A stretch of 64,000 bases of DNA from Pedomonas mirosovicensis (GTDB taxonomy: Bacteria > Pseudomonadota > Alphaproteobacteria > Sphingomonadales > Sphingomonadaceae). The stretch covers positions 1,193,001 through 1,257,000 of the forward strand of contig NZ_JAKFIA010000001.1 of assembly GCF_022569295.1 (NCBI RefSeq), in the 5' to 3' direction. The translations under genes and the position numbers were made by a program. Each line of letters begins with the position of its first letter. The first letter of the stretch is position 1. Shown piece by piece: positions 45,183 through 58,404 of this stretch. Under the pieces are notes generated by a model, which was not told the DNA's origin, searched no databases, and worked only from the letters and a program-made list of their open reading frames with translations.

Positions 45183-46466
45183 TTAGCGCAGGATGCGGAC
45201 CGAGGCGCTGTGCGCCGTGGCGGTGCGGGCTCCACCGGTGGCGTGCAGGCTCAGCACTTCCCGGTAATGGCCGACCAGCGTTTCCATCACCTTATCCCAG
45301 TCGTACTGGGCGCTGAGCTTGCGGCCTGCCGCGCCCATGTGGCGGCGCAGGATGCCGTCTTGAATGAGTTCCTGGGTGCGGTCGGTATAGCCCTCGATGC
45401 TGGAGGGCGTGATGAGATAACCGCTGGTTCCCTGTACCACGAGCGACTTGCTGCCGGTGGCGTCGGCGCAGATGGCGGGCAGGCCGGAGGCCATGGCTTC
45501 CAGCGTGACGTTGCCGAACGCCTCGGTGGTGCTGGGGTTGATGAAGATGTCGGAACTGGCGTAGGCGCGGGCCAGATCATCCCCGCCGAGAAAGCCGGTA
45601 AAGATGGCGCCGGGCAGCCGCTGCTCCATGTACTGGCGCTCCGGGCCTTCGCCGACGATCATGACCTTGTGCGGCACGCGGCGCTGGCCAAGGCCCTCGG
45701 ACAGGGCGGCAAGCACATCCAGCCCCTTTTCCAGAACCAGGCGGCCGACGAACAGCAGCACCACCTCGTCCGGGCCGATGCCGAGGGACTGGCGCCAGCC
45801 CCAGTCGCGCCGGCCGGGGTGGAACTGGCGGCGATCAACGCCCCGGCTCCAGATGCGGATGTTGCGGGCCAATCCTTCGTTCAGCAGCGACTCGGCGGTG
45901 CAGGCGCACGGCGCGTAGGTTTGGGCGCACTGGTGGTAGAAGCGGCGCATGCGACGCAGCACAACCGGGGAGAGCCACTCCAGCCCATAGTATTTCAGGT
46001 AGGTCTCGAAGCGGGTGTGGAAGGAGGCGACGGCCGGAATGCCAAGGCGGCGGGCCTGCTTCAAGGCGGAGAAGCCGAGCAGGTCGGGCGCGGAGAGGTG
46101 GAGCAGGGTGGGGCGGAAGCGCGCCAGATCTTCCTTCACCGCGCGGGGCATCCCGAGGGCAATACGGTATTCGGCCCGTCGCGGCAGGGGAATGGAGGGG
46201 ACGGAAATCAGCGTGCCGGCAGGCTCGAACGCCGGCGTTGCGGTGGTGGGGGAGTAGACCCTGACCGGAATGCCCTGGCGCTCCAGGTAGGCAACCAGGC
46301 GGTTCAGCGTGAGGTTCGCGCCGTCTCGCACGTAATTGTAGTTGCCTGAGAAAACCGCGACCCGCAGTTCAGGAGCGGAGGACAGGGCTTGGGTGTTTTG
46401 GGTCACAGCGTGCTGGTTGCTGTCGTCCTGTGAATCCAAAACCGGCATTTTTTCCGCCTGTAACAT
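45183..46466 (-). CDS. Glycosyltransferase family 4, alpha-mannosyl/sulfoquinovosyl-transferase-like
   Basis: A 427-residue GT-B fold enzyme. The N-terminal acceptor half opens LRVAVFSGNYNYVRDGANLT, with VASFHTRFETYLKYYGLEW. The C-terminal donor half has LLFVGRLVLEKGLDVLAALS and the E-x7-E motif in TEAFGNVTLEAMASGLPA. It resembles GDP-mannose- or UDP-sulfoquinovose-dependent lipid glycosyltransferases of the SqdX/MgtA type. Donor and acceptor are not certain. A second start at 46448 (MPVLD) is nearer a ribosome site. Confidence 0.87.
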   Translation of the reverse strand: MLQAEKMPVLDSQDDSNQHAVTQNTQALSSAPELRVAVFSGNYNYVRDGANLTLNRLVAYLERQGIPVRVYSPTTATPAFEPAGTLISVPSIPLPRRAEYRIALGMPRAVKEDLARFRPTLLHLSAPDLLGFSALKQARRLGIPAVASFHTRFETYLKYYGLEWLSPVVLRRMRRFYHQCAQTYAPCACTAESLLNEGLARNIRIWSRGVDRRQFHPGRRDWGWRQSLGIGPDEVVLLFVGRLVLEKGLDVLAALSEGLGQRRVPHKVMIVGEGPERQYMEQRLPGAIFTGFLGGDDLARAYASSDIFINPSTTEAFGNVTLEAMASGLPAICADATGSKSLVVQGTSGYLITPSSIEGYTDRTQELIQDGILRRHMGAAGRKLSAQYDWDKVMETLVGHYREVLSLHATGGARTATAHSASVRILR

Positions 46467-46848
46467 CCGATGCCACTCGCTTTGATAAGGTCAGAACCGG
46501 TTGGCGGCCCTCCATCATGGCTTCATGGCGAAGGCCACGCGCAGATGCAACAATCTACATCAGTCACATCGCCACGCCAAAATGGCGGTGGCTCAACGCT
46601 GTGCCGTAAACTAAGCTCCGGTATTAGCGGCGATTATAGAAACGATGCAGACGGGAAACGGTTCAATGCTTCCTGTTTGATCCGGCGCCAAAACTGAAAA
46701 TTTTTTCGGTTTTTTCTCTCCCGCACGGTGCGGGCAGGTATGATCCGGTCCAATAAAGCCCGCACTGGGGCAAGTTTATCGTGAACGCGCGGCCGGGCAT
46801 GGGTGTTTCAGGAGGTTTCGCGCGGGGCTTTCTTGAGGGGCAGGGCAG
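46467..46848. other. Divergent promoter region
   Basis: 382 bases between the two divergent genes, with no gene. It contains a T-rich tract near 46691-46719 and a GC hairpin at about 46720-46734 (cccgcac / gtgcggg). The rest is ordinary non-coding sequence, the likely promoters of the glycosyltransferase and the YedK-like gene. Confidence 0.5.
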
Positions 46849-47481
46849 ATGTGCAATCTCTACGCCATGACAGCGCCGGCCGATGCGATCCGCCGGATGT
46901 TCGACGTGACGCACGGGGCGACGCCGAACCTGCCGTCGCTGGAGCGGGTACGCCCGACCGAGCGGGTGCCGGTGGTGCGCCAGGCCAGCAAGGGCGGCCA
47001 GGACGGCGGGCGGGAGCTGGCGCTGATGCGCTGGGGCTTTGTGCTACCGCAGGGAGACAAGGCCCCCAAGCCGGTAACCAACGCCCGCAGCGACAAGGTG
47101 AACATCTCCTCCTTCTGGAAGTCCTCGTTCGAGAGTCGCCGCTGTCTCGTGCCGGTGACGGCCTTCGGCGAATGGACGCAGGACGCGTCCAAGACGCTGC
47201 ATTGGTTTCGCCTGAAGAACGCGCCGGAGGGATTGTTCGCCTTCGCCGGGCTGTGGCGGCATTGGCAGGGAGAGCTGAAGGGCGAGAAGGTTTCGCTCGA
47301 CACCATGGCGTTCCTGACCACCGAGCCCAACGGCGACGTGCGGCCTATCCACCCCAAGTCCATGCCGGTGATCCTGACGCCGGACCAGTATGACGCCTGG
47401 CTGAACGGCACGCCGCGCGAGGCGCTCAGCCTCGCCCGGCCGCTGGCGGATGGAGCGCTAGAGGTAGAGCGGGCCGGCTAG
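46849..47481 (+). CDS. SOS response-associated peptidase (HMCES/YedK family)
   Basis: A 210-residue enzyme that covalently caps abasic sites in single-stranded DNA. Residue 2 cysteine (MCNLYAMTAP) forms the thiazolidine; NARSDKV and FGEWT are the next conserved blocks, and the His region is RPIHPKSMPVIL. Length is normal. It ends 4 bases inside the convergent glycosyltransferase stop. No clear LexA box was found in front. Confidence 0.92.
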   Translation: MCNLYAMTAPADAIRRMFDVTHGATPNLPSLERVRPTERVPVVRQASKGGQDGGRELALMRWGFVLPQGDKAPKPVTNARSDKVNISSFWKSSFESRRCLVPVTAFGEWTQDASKTLHWFRLKNAPEGLFAFAGLWRHWQGELKGEKVSLDTMAFLTTEPNGDVRPIHPKSMPVILTPDQYDAWLNGTPREALSLARPLADGALEVERAG

Positions 47482-48662
47482 CCGGCGCGGCGGCGGTGCC
47501 GCTCGATCGTCTCCGTCAGAATGGCCAGCTTGGCCTCCACATGGCGCCGCCAGGTGAAGCGCTCCGCGCAGGCGCGCACCGCATCAGCAGGCGGCGGGGC
47601 GGCGAGCAGGGCCTTGAGGGCGGCAGCAACGGCTTCGGGCGTGCGGCTTTCCACCACACGCCCGGCCTCCGGCCGGTCCACCACCTCCCGCGCGCCGCCG
47701 GCAGCAGTGATGACCAGCGGCGTGCCGCAGGCCAGCGACTCGATCCAGACATTGGCGAGACCCTCCCGCTTGCTGGTGAGGGCAAACACGTCTGCCGCCT
47801 GATACAGGCTGGGCAGGACATCGTGGGAAATGGCGCCGAGGAAGCGCACCCGCGTGCCCAGGCCCAGCTCGGCGGCCAACGCCTCGAGATTCGGGCGCAG
47901 CGGGCCATGCCCGGCGATGGCGAGGCTTGCTTCCGGCACATGGACCATGGCGCGAATGAGAAGGGCGTGGTCCTTCACGTCGGTGAGGGAGCCGACCGAG
48001 ACGATGGTTGGGCGCACAAAGCCATGGCCCACCTTGGCGGCAGCGCGGTCGCCGGGGGCGAAACGCTCCAGATCAACGGCGGTGTAGTGCACATCGATCC
48101 CCTGCGGCGACATGCCGAGGCTGGCCATTTCGCCCTTGAGCGCGGCCGAGACGGCGGTGAGGCTGTCCGCCTGCCGCGCCGCTTCCAGCATCATGCGGCG
48201 GGCAAGCGGGCGCTGGCCCCACAGGGCGATATCCGACCCGCGCGCCTTGACCGTGACCGGCAAGTCGAAGCGGCGCGCCACCTGCACGGCAGCAACGCCG
48301 CAGGGGTAGAAGAACTGGGCGTCGATAACATCGGGCACGAAGCCCTCGCTCATCAACTGGCGCAGGGCGGCTGCCCCGGCGCGGGCAATGAAGCCGGGGT
48401 TGAAGCGCCAGCCGATGGAGGGCAGCAGGGGAAAGCGCGGGCGCAGCACATCAAGGCCGCGCCACTCCTCCCGCAGGGGCAGGGCGCTGGTGGCCGCGTA
48501 GCGGGCATGGCGGGACAAAGGCCAGGGCGGCACGCCGTTGGGGGCGATGACTCGGGTCTCGATGCCGCTTGCTGCCGTCTGGCGGACGGCGTTTTCAACG
48601 AAAATGCCGAAGTTGGGCTGGGCAGCGCTCGGATAAAGCGTTGAGAAAACGAGAACCTTCAC
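47478..48662 (-). CDS. Glycosyltransferase family 4
   Basis: A 394-residue GT-B enzyme: MKVLVFSTLYPSAAQPNFGI, VTVKARGSDIALW (acceptor side), SVGSLTDVKDHALLI and the donor motif in SKREGLANVWIESLACGTPL (E-x7-E). Probably an envelope polysaccharide or lipid glycosyltransferase. The next gene on its 5' side, bamD, is divergent by 139 bases. Confidence 0.88.
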   Translation of the reverse strand: MKVLVFSTLYPSAAQPNFGIFVENAVRQTAASGIETRVIAPNGVPPWPLSRHARYAATSALPLREEWRGLDVLRPRFPLLPSIGWRFNPGFIARAGAAALRQLMSEGFVPDVIDAQFFYPCGVAAVQVARRFDLPVTVKARGSDIALWGQRPLARRMMLEAARQADSLTAVSAALKGEMASLGMSPQGIDVHYTAVDLERFAPGDRAAAKVGHGFVRPTIVSVGSLTDVKDHALLIRAMVHVPEASLAIAGHGPLRPNLEALAAELGLGTRVRFLGAISHDVLPSLYQAADVFALTSKREGLANVWIESLACGTPLVITAAGGAREVVDRPEAGRVVESRTPEAVAAALKALLAAPPPADAVRACAERFTWRRHVEAKLAILTETIERHRRRAG

Positions 48663-48801
48663 GAAGCCTCCCTTGGTGGCGCTTCCCCAGGAAACGACTT
48701 GCCGCAGCTATGGCAGCACACGGCTCTCTCATCAACGGCAAGGATATTTCCGGGCCTTTCTGTATCTTGGCCCGCGCCTCCGGCTCCGCTAAAGGAAGAG
48801 G

Positions 48802-49638
48802 ATGATGAGACACGACTCGAAGCTGCCCATCCGCCGTCTGTTGCTCGCCGCCTGCGCGAGCCTTGCTCTTGCCGCCTGCGCCAAGGACAAGGCCGAGCTG
48901 ACCTACGTGGCCCGAGATGTGGAGACGCTCTACAACCTCGGCGCGGATACGCTGGCCAAGGGCCAGTACCTCCAGGCGGCGCTGCTGTTCGACGAGGTGG
49001 AGCGCCAGCACCCCTACTCGGCCTGGGCGCGGCGGGCGCAGCTGATGTCGTCCTTCTCCTACTATCAGGCCAACAAGTATCAGGAGGCCATCCTGTCGGC
49101 GCAGCGGTTCCTCTCGCTGCACCCTGGCAACAAGGATGCGGCCTACGCCTACTATCTGGTCGCTGTCTCCTACTACGAGCAGATTTCGGACGTGCGGCGC
49201 GACCAGAAGATCACCGAGCAGGCGCTGAACGCGCTGACCGAGCTGGTGCGCCGCTACCCGGAGACGCCCTACGCAGCCGATGCCCGCCTGAAGCTGGACC
49301 TGACGCGGGACCACCTGGCCGGCAAGGAAATGGAAGTGGGGCGGTGGTATCAGGTGCGCGGCGAGTGTCTGGCCGCCGTGCATCGGTTCAACAACGTGAT
49401 CGAGAAGTACGAGACCACCTCGCACGTGCCCGAGGCGCTGCACCGCCTGACCGAATGCTACCTGGAACTCGGAATGCGCGGCGAAGCGCAGCGTACGGCA
49501 GCTGTGCTGGGCTACAACTACCCAGGGTCCAAGTGGTACAAGCGCTCCTACAACCTGCTGGGTGGCGGCAAGCTGGCCAGCAAGACAGCGGCGGCGGCCC
49601 CGCCTTCGGGCCAGACTTCAGATCAAATCGGGGGATAA
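48802..49638 (+). CDS. bamD: Outer membrane protein assembly factor BamD
   Basis: A 278-residue lipoprotein. The signal sequence ends in the lipobox LALAACAKDK, with acylated Cys at about residue 27. TPR-like repeats follow (YLQAALLFDEVERQHPYSAW; YQEAILSAQRFLSLHPGNKD; ALTELVRRYPETPYAADAR). It works with BamA in inserting beta-barrel proteins into the outer membrane. The recN start follows by 10 bases, a common bamD-recN layout. Confidence 0.94.
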   Translation: MMRHDSKLPIRRLLLAACASLALAACAKDKAELTYVARDVETLYNLGADTLAKGQYLQAALLFDEVERQHPYSAWARRAQLMSSFSYYQANKYQEAILSAQRFLSLHPGNKDAAYAYYLVAVSYYEQISDVRRDQKITEQALNALTELVRRYPETPYAADARLKLDLTRDHLAGKEMEVGRWYQVRGECLAAVHRFNNVIEKYETTSHVPEALHRLTECYLELGMRGEAQRTAAVLGYNYPGSKWYKRSYNLLGGGKLASKTAAAAPPSGQTSDQIGG

Positions 49639-49648
49639 CCGCCTGACG

Positions 49649-53495
<3,847 letters not shown>

Positions 53496-53594
53496 TCTAA
53501 GCTACAGACATAATCCGCTTGTTCCATGCATTAAATGCATAGCTGCGCTGCTTTATATTGCGGTGCAAAATGTAACATGAATCACCTAGATACA

Positions 53595-53640
53595 GGTCAC
53601 GGCTCGAGAGGGGCCGTGACCCTTATCCCAGGAGATTCTT
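53595..53640 (+). promoter_or_regulatory. 5' leader hairpin of the small basic protein gene
   Basis: A 9-bp stem ggtcacggc / gccgtgacc at 53595-53603 and 53613-53621 with a loop of nine bases, ending 22 bases before the small gene's ATG. The ribosome site aggag sits at 53630-53634. It could be a ligA terminator or control of the small gene. Confidence 0.6.
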
Positions 53641-53643
53641 CCC

Positions 53644-53829
53644 ATGACCGCGCTTCAGGCTCGTGTTGTTGGTGCAAACGGCGTTGAAAATCAATCGGTT
53701 CAGGCGCATGTGGCCCTTTCCGGCAAGGATGCCGGCGTTCAGCAGGCTGGCCGCCGCAACCGCCGCCGTCCGGGCGTTTACAAGCCGGCGGGCCAGCAGT
53801 TTCCGCTGTTCCACGCCTGGCGGCCGTAA
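53644..53829 (+). CDS. Small basic protein of unknown function
   Basis: 61 residues, basic in the middle (QAGRRNRRRPGVYKPAGQQF) and ending FHAWRP. The ATG has an aggag ribosome site 9 bases upstream and lies below a hairpin leader, which supports it as a real gene. No membrane segment, no cysteine, no known family. It stands alone, between ligA and prmA. Confidence 0.65.
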   Translation: MTALQARVVGANGVENQSVQAHVALSGKDAGVQQAGRRNRRRPGVYKPAGQQFPLFHAWRP

Positions 53830-53944
53830 CGGGACCAAGCTGGGCCCAGTGAGCCCGGCTTGGCCATGCGCCAGTCGCATAAAGTTAGTATATTATTGTT
53901 GTTCCGTTGCGTAACTTAGTTGCTTCTGAGTTGTGATTCGTTTC

Positions 53945-54868
53945 TCAGCTTAGCTTCTGCAGAAGCAGCGTCGGCCAATCCCCGTTAAGCTGGCGCTGCT
54001 TTAGCTCCAACCCCAGGGCGTTGTAGGCGTCCAGCACGGCTTCCTCCTGGCTCGTCAGCAAGCCAGCGAGGATCAGCCATGCGCCCGCCTTCATGCTGCC
54101 GGCGATATCGGGCGCCAGTTCGATCAGCGGGCCCGCCAGAATATTGGCGGTCACCAGATCATAGGGCGCATTGGCGCGCAGCGTGGGGTGGTTCAGCCCG
54201 GCCGCGGGGAGGAAGGTTATCTGTCCAGCCTCCTCCCCAACGGGCACATTGTTCATGGCGGCGTTCTCGATCGCCACATCCACCGAAACCGGATCGATAT
54301 CGCTGGCGGTCACGCGCACCAATGGCCAGCACTTGGCCATGGCGAAGGCGAGAATGCCGGAGCCGGTGCCGAGGTCGAGCGCGTTTTTCGGCGTAAAGCC
54401 ATCGGTCGCCAGCGCGTCGAGCGTTGCCAGGCACCCGCTGGTGGTGGCGTGCTGGCCGGTGCCGAACGCCTGACCCGCCTCGATCTGAATGCCGATGAAG
54501 CCGGGCTTCAGGCTGTCCTTCGTGTGCTCCGCATAGATGTGGAAGCGACCTGCCGTGATGGGCTGGAGGTGGCTCTGGCTGAGGGCGACCCAATCGGCCG
54601 GATAGACCGGCTCGATCACCACGTCTTCCGCGCGGGAGGCGGGCAGCAGTTCCAGCAGCTTCTCCACGTCTGCCTCGGTCGGCTCCTCCGAGAAGAAGGC
54701 TTCCAGCAGCCATTCCTCCGGCTTGGCCGGGTCTGGCTCGGAGGTCATGAGCACGGGCGGGAAGTCGCGGTCGGCAAAGGCCGCCACGTCTTCCTGAAGC
54801 TGCTCGGCTTCCGTCTTGCGGCAGGGAAGGGTGAGTTTCCAGGATTCGGGTGTCGGGTTCTCAATCAT
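53945..54868 (-). CDS. prmA: Ribosomal protein L11 methyltransferase PrmA
   Basis: A 307-residue SAM-dependent enzyme that trimethylates L11. The Rossmann start is LDLGTGSGILAFAMAK, followed by DIDPVSVDVAIENAAMN and NILAGPLIELAPDI, which is the substrate-binding NxLAxPL-like motif. The N-terminal L11-recognition domain (WKLTLPCRKTEAEQLQ; EEWLLEAFFSEEPTE) is present. ATG at 54868 chosen; upstream codons look non-coding. Confidence 0.92.
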   Translation of the reverse strand: MIENPTPESWKLTLPCRKTEAEQLQEDVAAFADRDFPPVLMTSEPDPAKPEEWLLEAFFSEEPTEADVEKLLELLPASRAEDVVIEPVYPADWVALSQSHLQPITAGRFHIYAEHTKDSLKPGFIGIQIEAGQAFGTGQHATTSGCLATLDALATDGFTPKNALDLGTGSGILAFAMAKCWPLVRVTASDIDPVSVDVAIENAAMNNVPVGEEAGQITFLPAAGLNHPTLRANAPYDLVTANILAGPLIELAPDIAGSMKAGAWLILAGLLTSQEEAVLDAYNALGLELKQRQLNGDWPTLLLQKLS

Positions 54869-54950
54869 TCCCCGCACATAGAGCGCGAGACGGGCGGAAT
54901 GCAATCCACCCGACGCACCGCCTTGCGTTTTGGCTGTAATTTCCTGAGCG

Positions 54951-55334
54951 CTACGCCAGGCCGTTGCCGGTTTCGCGCGCGTCATACTCCTGCTGGGCGG
55001 CCATCACGTCGTCGAAGTGCATCTCGGCCCAGATGCGTAGCCCCTCGAGTGTTTGAGCAAGGGTCAGCCCAAGCGGCCTGATGGAGTATTCAACCGTTAC
55101 AGGGACCGTCGGGATTGCCTTGCGGGCGATCAGGCCATCGCGCTCGAGACTCTTGAGGGTCTGCGACAACATTTTCTGCGAAATGCCCTGGACTCGCCGC
55201 CGCAGCTCGTTGAAGCGGACCGGGCCTTCCGCCAGCAACCCAAGCACCAGCACCGTCCACTTGTCGGTGACGCGGTCCAGCACCATCCGCGTGGGGCAGT
55301 TGGCGGAATAGGGAGACGGGCAGAATTTGGTCAC
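54951..55334 (-). CDS. HxlR family transcriptional regulator
   Basis: A 127-residue winged-helix protein. The pattern CPSPYSANCPTRMVLDRVTD, then KWTVLVLGLLAEGPVRFNEL and GISQKMLSQTLKSLERDGL, is the HxlR/MarR-like layout, with N-terminal cysteines that may sense oxidants or electrophiles. The oxidoreductase gene is divergent by 101 bases, with an inverted repeat in the shared region. Confidence 0.9.
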   Translation of the reverse strand: MTKFCPSPYSANCPTRMVLDRVTDKWTVLVLGLLAEGPVRFNELRRRVQGISQKMLSQTLKSLERDGLIARKAIPTVPVTVEYSIRPLGLTLAQTLEGLRIWAEMHFDDVMAAQQEYDARETGNGLA

Positions 55335-55399
55335 GGCGGTTACTCCCGGGTTACCTGCTTACGCCCTGGTGCCTTCTTTACACCAATACAACAAAATCA

Positions 55400-55426
55400 C
55401 ATCTGGTTACTATTGTATACCAGATG
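55400..55426 (+). promoter_or_regulatory. Inverted repeat between HxlR and oxidoreductase genes
   Basis: 8-bp arms catctggt and accagatg (55400-55407 and 55419-55426) flank an 11-base centre that is AT-rich. It lies 9 bases before the oxidoreductase ATG and overlaps its ribosome site (tggagg). A likely HxlR operator. Confidence 0.7.
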
Positions 55427-55435
55427 GAGGTTACG

Positions 55436-56044
55436 ATGAAAGTTGCTCTGATCGGCGCCACCGGCAGCATCGGCTCCCGCGTGCTTGAGGAGCTGGCCAG
55501 CCGGGGTCACGACGTCACGGCCATCGTCCGCAAGCCGGAAGCCGTGCTGGCGCGTACGGGCGTGACTGCGCGCAAGGGCAATGCCGACGACGAAGCCGCG
55601 TTGGCCGCCCTGCTGGCGGGCCACGATGCGGTTATCAGCGCGGTCCCATTCTTGAAAAGCAATCCACGCAAGCTCATCGAGGCCGTGCGGGCCTCGGGTG
55701 TTGGCCGCTATCTCGTCGTGGGCGGCGCGGGCAGCCTGGAGGTCGCGCCCGGCGTGCGGCTGGTGGACACGCCCGATTTCCCGCCCGCCTACAAGGCCGA
55801 AGCGACGGCCGGTGCGGCATTCCTTGGCATCCTGCGGCAGGAACGGGAGCTGGACTGGACGTTCCTTTCGCCCTCGGCGCTAATTCATCCGGGCGAGCGC
55901 ACCGGCACGTTCCGCCTCGGCACCGACCAGCTGCTCACCAACGCGCAGGGCAGCAGCATCTCCTTCGAGGATTATGCCGTCGCCCTCGTCGATGAGCTGG
56001 AGAGACCGGCGTATTCCCGCCGCCGCTTCACCGTGGGCTACTGA
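55436..56044 (+). CDS. NAD(P)-dependent oxidoreductase (NmrA/SDR-a5-like)
   Basis: A 202-residue atypical SDR with the cofactor loop ALIGATGSIGSRVLEEL and no catalytic Tyr-x-x-x-Lys, as in NmrA-like and YwnB-type proteins. Conserved blocks DAVISAVPF, YLVVGGAGSLEV and WTFLSPSALI follow. It is divergent from the HxlR gene and is the expected target. ATG at 55436 follows tggagg. Confidence 0.88.
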   Translation: MKVALIGATGSIGSRVLEELASRGHDVTAIVRKPEAVLARTGVTARKGNADDEAALAALLAGHDAVISAVPFLKSNPRKLIEAVRASGVGRYLVVGGAGSLEVAPGVRLVDTPDFPPAYKAEATAGAAFLGILRQERELDWTFLSPSALIHPGERTGTFRLGTDQLLTNAQGSSISFEDYAVALVDELERPAYSRRRFTVGY

Positions 56045-58340
56045 TCAGGCCAGCGAGACGAAACTGTCCACCACCCGCTTGGTGCCGGATTTCTCGAACT
56101 CGATCTCCAGCTTGTTGCCCTCGACCGTAAGCACCGTGCCGTAGCCGAACTTCTCGTGGAAAACCCGCGCGCCGACGGGGATGTCCGATGTCTTGGCGGA
56201 AATGACCGACTTCTGGACGGGCTTGGCCTCGATGACCGCGCCGCCGCGCCGCCCGAAGGGCTGCTGGCCGCGCCCGTGGGCCTGCGCCCGCGCCCAGCCG
56301 GGGCCGCGGCCACTGCCGCGCTGGAGGTGGGCAAAGGGATCGGTTTCAACCGTTGTCTGCTGCCACAGGCTCGCCCCGCCCGACATGGTGGATTCTGATG
56401 GCGATGTGCTCGGGCGGCAGTTCGTCGATGAAGCGCGAGGGGATGCAGGATTGCCACTGGCCGTACACCCGCCGGTTGGCGGCGTGGAGGATGGTGGCGG
56501 AACGGCGGGCGCGGGTGATGCCCACATAGGCGAGGCGGCGCTCTTCCTCGAGGCTGGCGGTGCCGCCTTCGTCCAGGCTGCGCTGGTTGGGGAATACGCC
56601 TTCCTCCCACCCTGCGAGGAAGACCACGTTGAACTCCAGCCCCTTGGCGGCGTGGAGGGTCATCAGCGTGACCTTGTCGTTGTCGTCCTGCGCCTCGTTC
56701 TCCATGACGAGGGAGACATGCTCCATGAAGGCGGGAAGAGCCTCGAACTCCTCGATGGCGCGGGTGAGCTCGTTCAGGTTTTCCAGCCGCCCGGCGGCCT
56801 CGGGCGTGCGGTCCGCCTGCCACATGGCAACATAGCCTGACTCCTCCAGCACCAGCCGCGCCACTTCCGCGTGCGGCAGGTCCGGCAGCTGGGAGCGCCA
56901 GCGATCAAAGTCGGTCAAGAGATCGGCGAGCGCCTTGCGCGCGCCGCGCGGCAACTCGTCAGTCTCGATGACAGCCTGCGCCGCACGGGTGAGGGGGATG
57001 CCCTGGGCGCGGGCAATGGTGTGGATCTTTTGCAGGCTCTTATCACCAAGGCCGCGCTTGGGCAGGTTGACGATGCGCTCGAAGGCGAGGTCGTCATCCG
57101 GCTGGATGAGGACGCGCAGGTAGGCCAGCGCGTCGCGCACCTCGGCCCGCTCGTAGAAGCGGAAGCCGCCGATGATCTTGTAGGGCAGGCCGAGCGTGAT
57201 GAACCGGTCTTCGAACTCGCGGGTCTGGAAGGAGGCGCGCACCAGAATGGCGATGTCTTTCAGCGAGGTGCCGTGCGATTGCAGGCTCTCGATGCGCTCG
57301 CCGACGTAGCGGGCCTCGTCCGCCCCGTCCCACACCCCAACGACGCGCACCTTCTCGGAATAGTCGTCGGACTCGGTCCACAGCGTCTTGCCGAGGCGGT
57401 CCTGATTGGTGGCGATGAGGCCGGAGGCCGCGCCCAGAATGTGGGGCGTCGAGCGGTAGTTCTGCTCAAGGCGGATGATCTTGGCGCCGGGGAAGTCCTG
57501 CTCGAAGCGCAGGATGTTGCCCACCTCCGCGCCGCGCCAGGAATAGATGGACTGGTCATCATCGCCCACGCAGCAGATGTTCTTGCGAGACTGGGCGAGC
57601 AGGCGCAGCCAGAGATACTGGCTGACGTTGGTGTCCTGATACTCGTCCACCATGATGTATTTGAAGCGGCGCTGATACTCCGCCAGCACGTCCGGGTGCT
57701 TGGTGAAGATGGTGAGCGTGTGCAGCAGGAGATCGCCAAAGTCGCAGGCGTTCAGCACGGAGAGGCGCTGCTGGTAAAGGGCGTAGAGATCGGCCCCGCG
57801 CCCTTCGGCAAAATTGTACTTCTCCGCTTCTGGCAGCTTTTCCGGCGTCCACCCCCGGTTCTTCCACTTGTCGATAACGCCCGCAAGCTGGCGGGCGGGC
57901 CAGCGCTTCTCATCGATGCCGCTGGCGACCAGAAGCTGCTTCAAGAGGCGGATCTGGTCGTCCGTATCGAGGATGGTGAAGTTGGACTTCAGCCCCACCA
58001 GCTCGGCATGGCGGCGCAGGATGCGCGACGCGACCGAGTGGAACGTGCCCAGCCACGGCATCCCCTCGACGGCCGAGCCGATGATCTGCCCGATGCGGTG
58101 CTGCATCTCCCGCGCCGCCTTGTTGGTGAAGGTGACGGCGAGGATCTCGCTGGGCCAGGCGCGGCGGGTGGCGATGAGGTGAGCAAGACGGGCGGTCAAG
58201 ACCTTGGTCTTGCCCGTGCCCGCGCCGGCCAGAACCAGCACCGGGCCGTCCGTCGTCAGCACGGCGTCCCGCTGCGGCTCGTTGAGACCGTCGAGATAGG
58301 GGGCGTTCGGAATCGATTCGGAATATGGGGCGACGTTCAT
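56045..58340 (-). pseudogene. uvrD: ATP-dependent DNA helicase UvrD/PcrA, frameshifted near the C-terminus
   Basis: A UvrD-type superfamily 1 helicase for nucleotide excision and mismatch repair. Walker A is VLAGAGTGKTKVL, motif II is MVDEYQDTN, and MTLHAAKGLEFNVVFL, EERRLAYVGITRAR are the later motifs. The main frame ends early at 56346, after RFIDELPPEHIAIRIHH. The normal C-terminus, including HEKFGYGTVLTVEGNKLE and ending VVDSFVSLA, is in another frame from STMSGGASLWQQ. Span is one base over a multiple of three; removing the T at 56396 gives HIAIESTMSG. All helicase motifs precede the break, so the truncated form might retain activity. Confidence 0.9.
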
Positions 58341-58404
58341 GTTTCGTCCCATAACCAATCTGGCCCCGGCGTGTCACGCCCGTAAGTGGGATTGTTTCGC
58401 CAGA

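Noticed and set aside
46700-46740. SOS (LexA) box upstream of the YedK-like gene
   Set aside because: No gttc-N7-gttc pattern in either orientation was found in the divergent region by eye.
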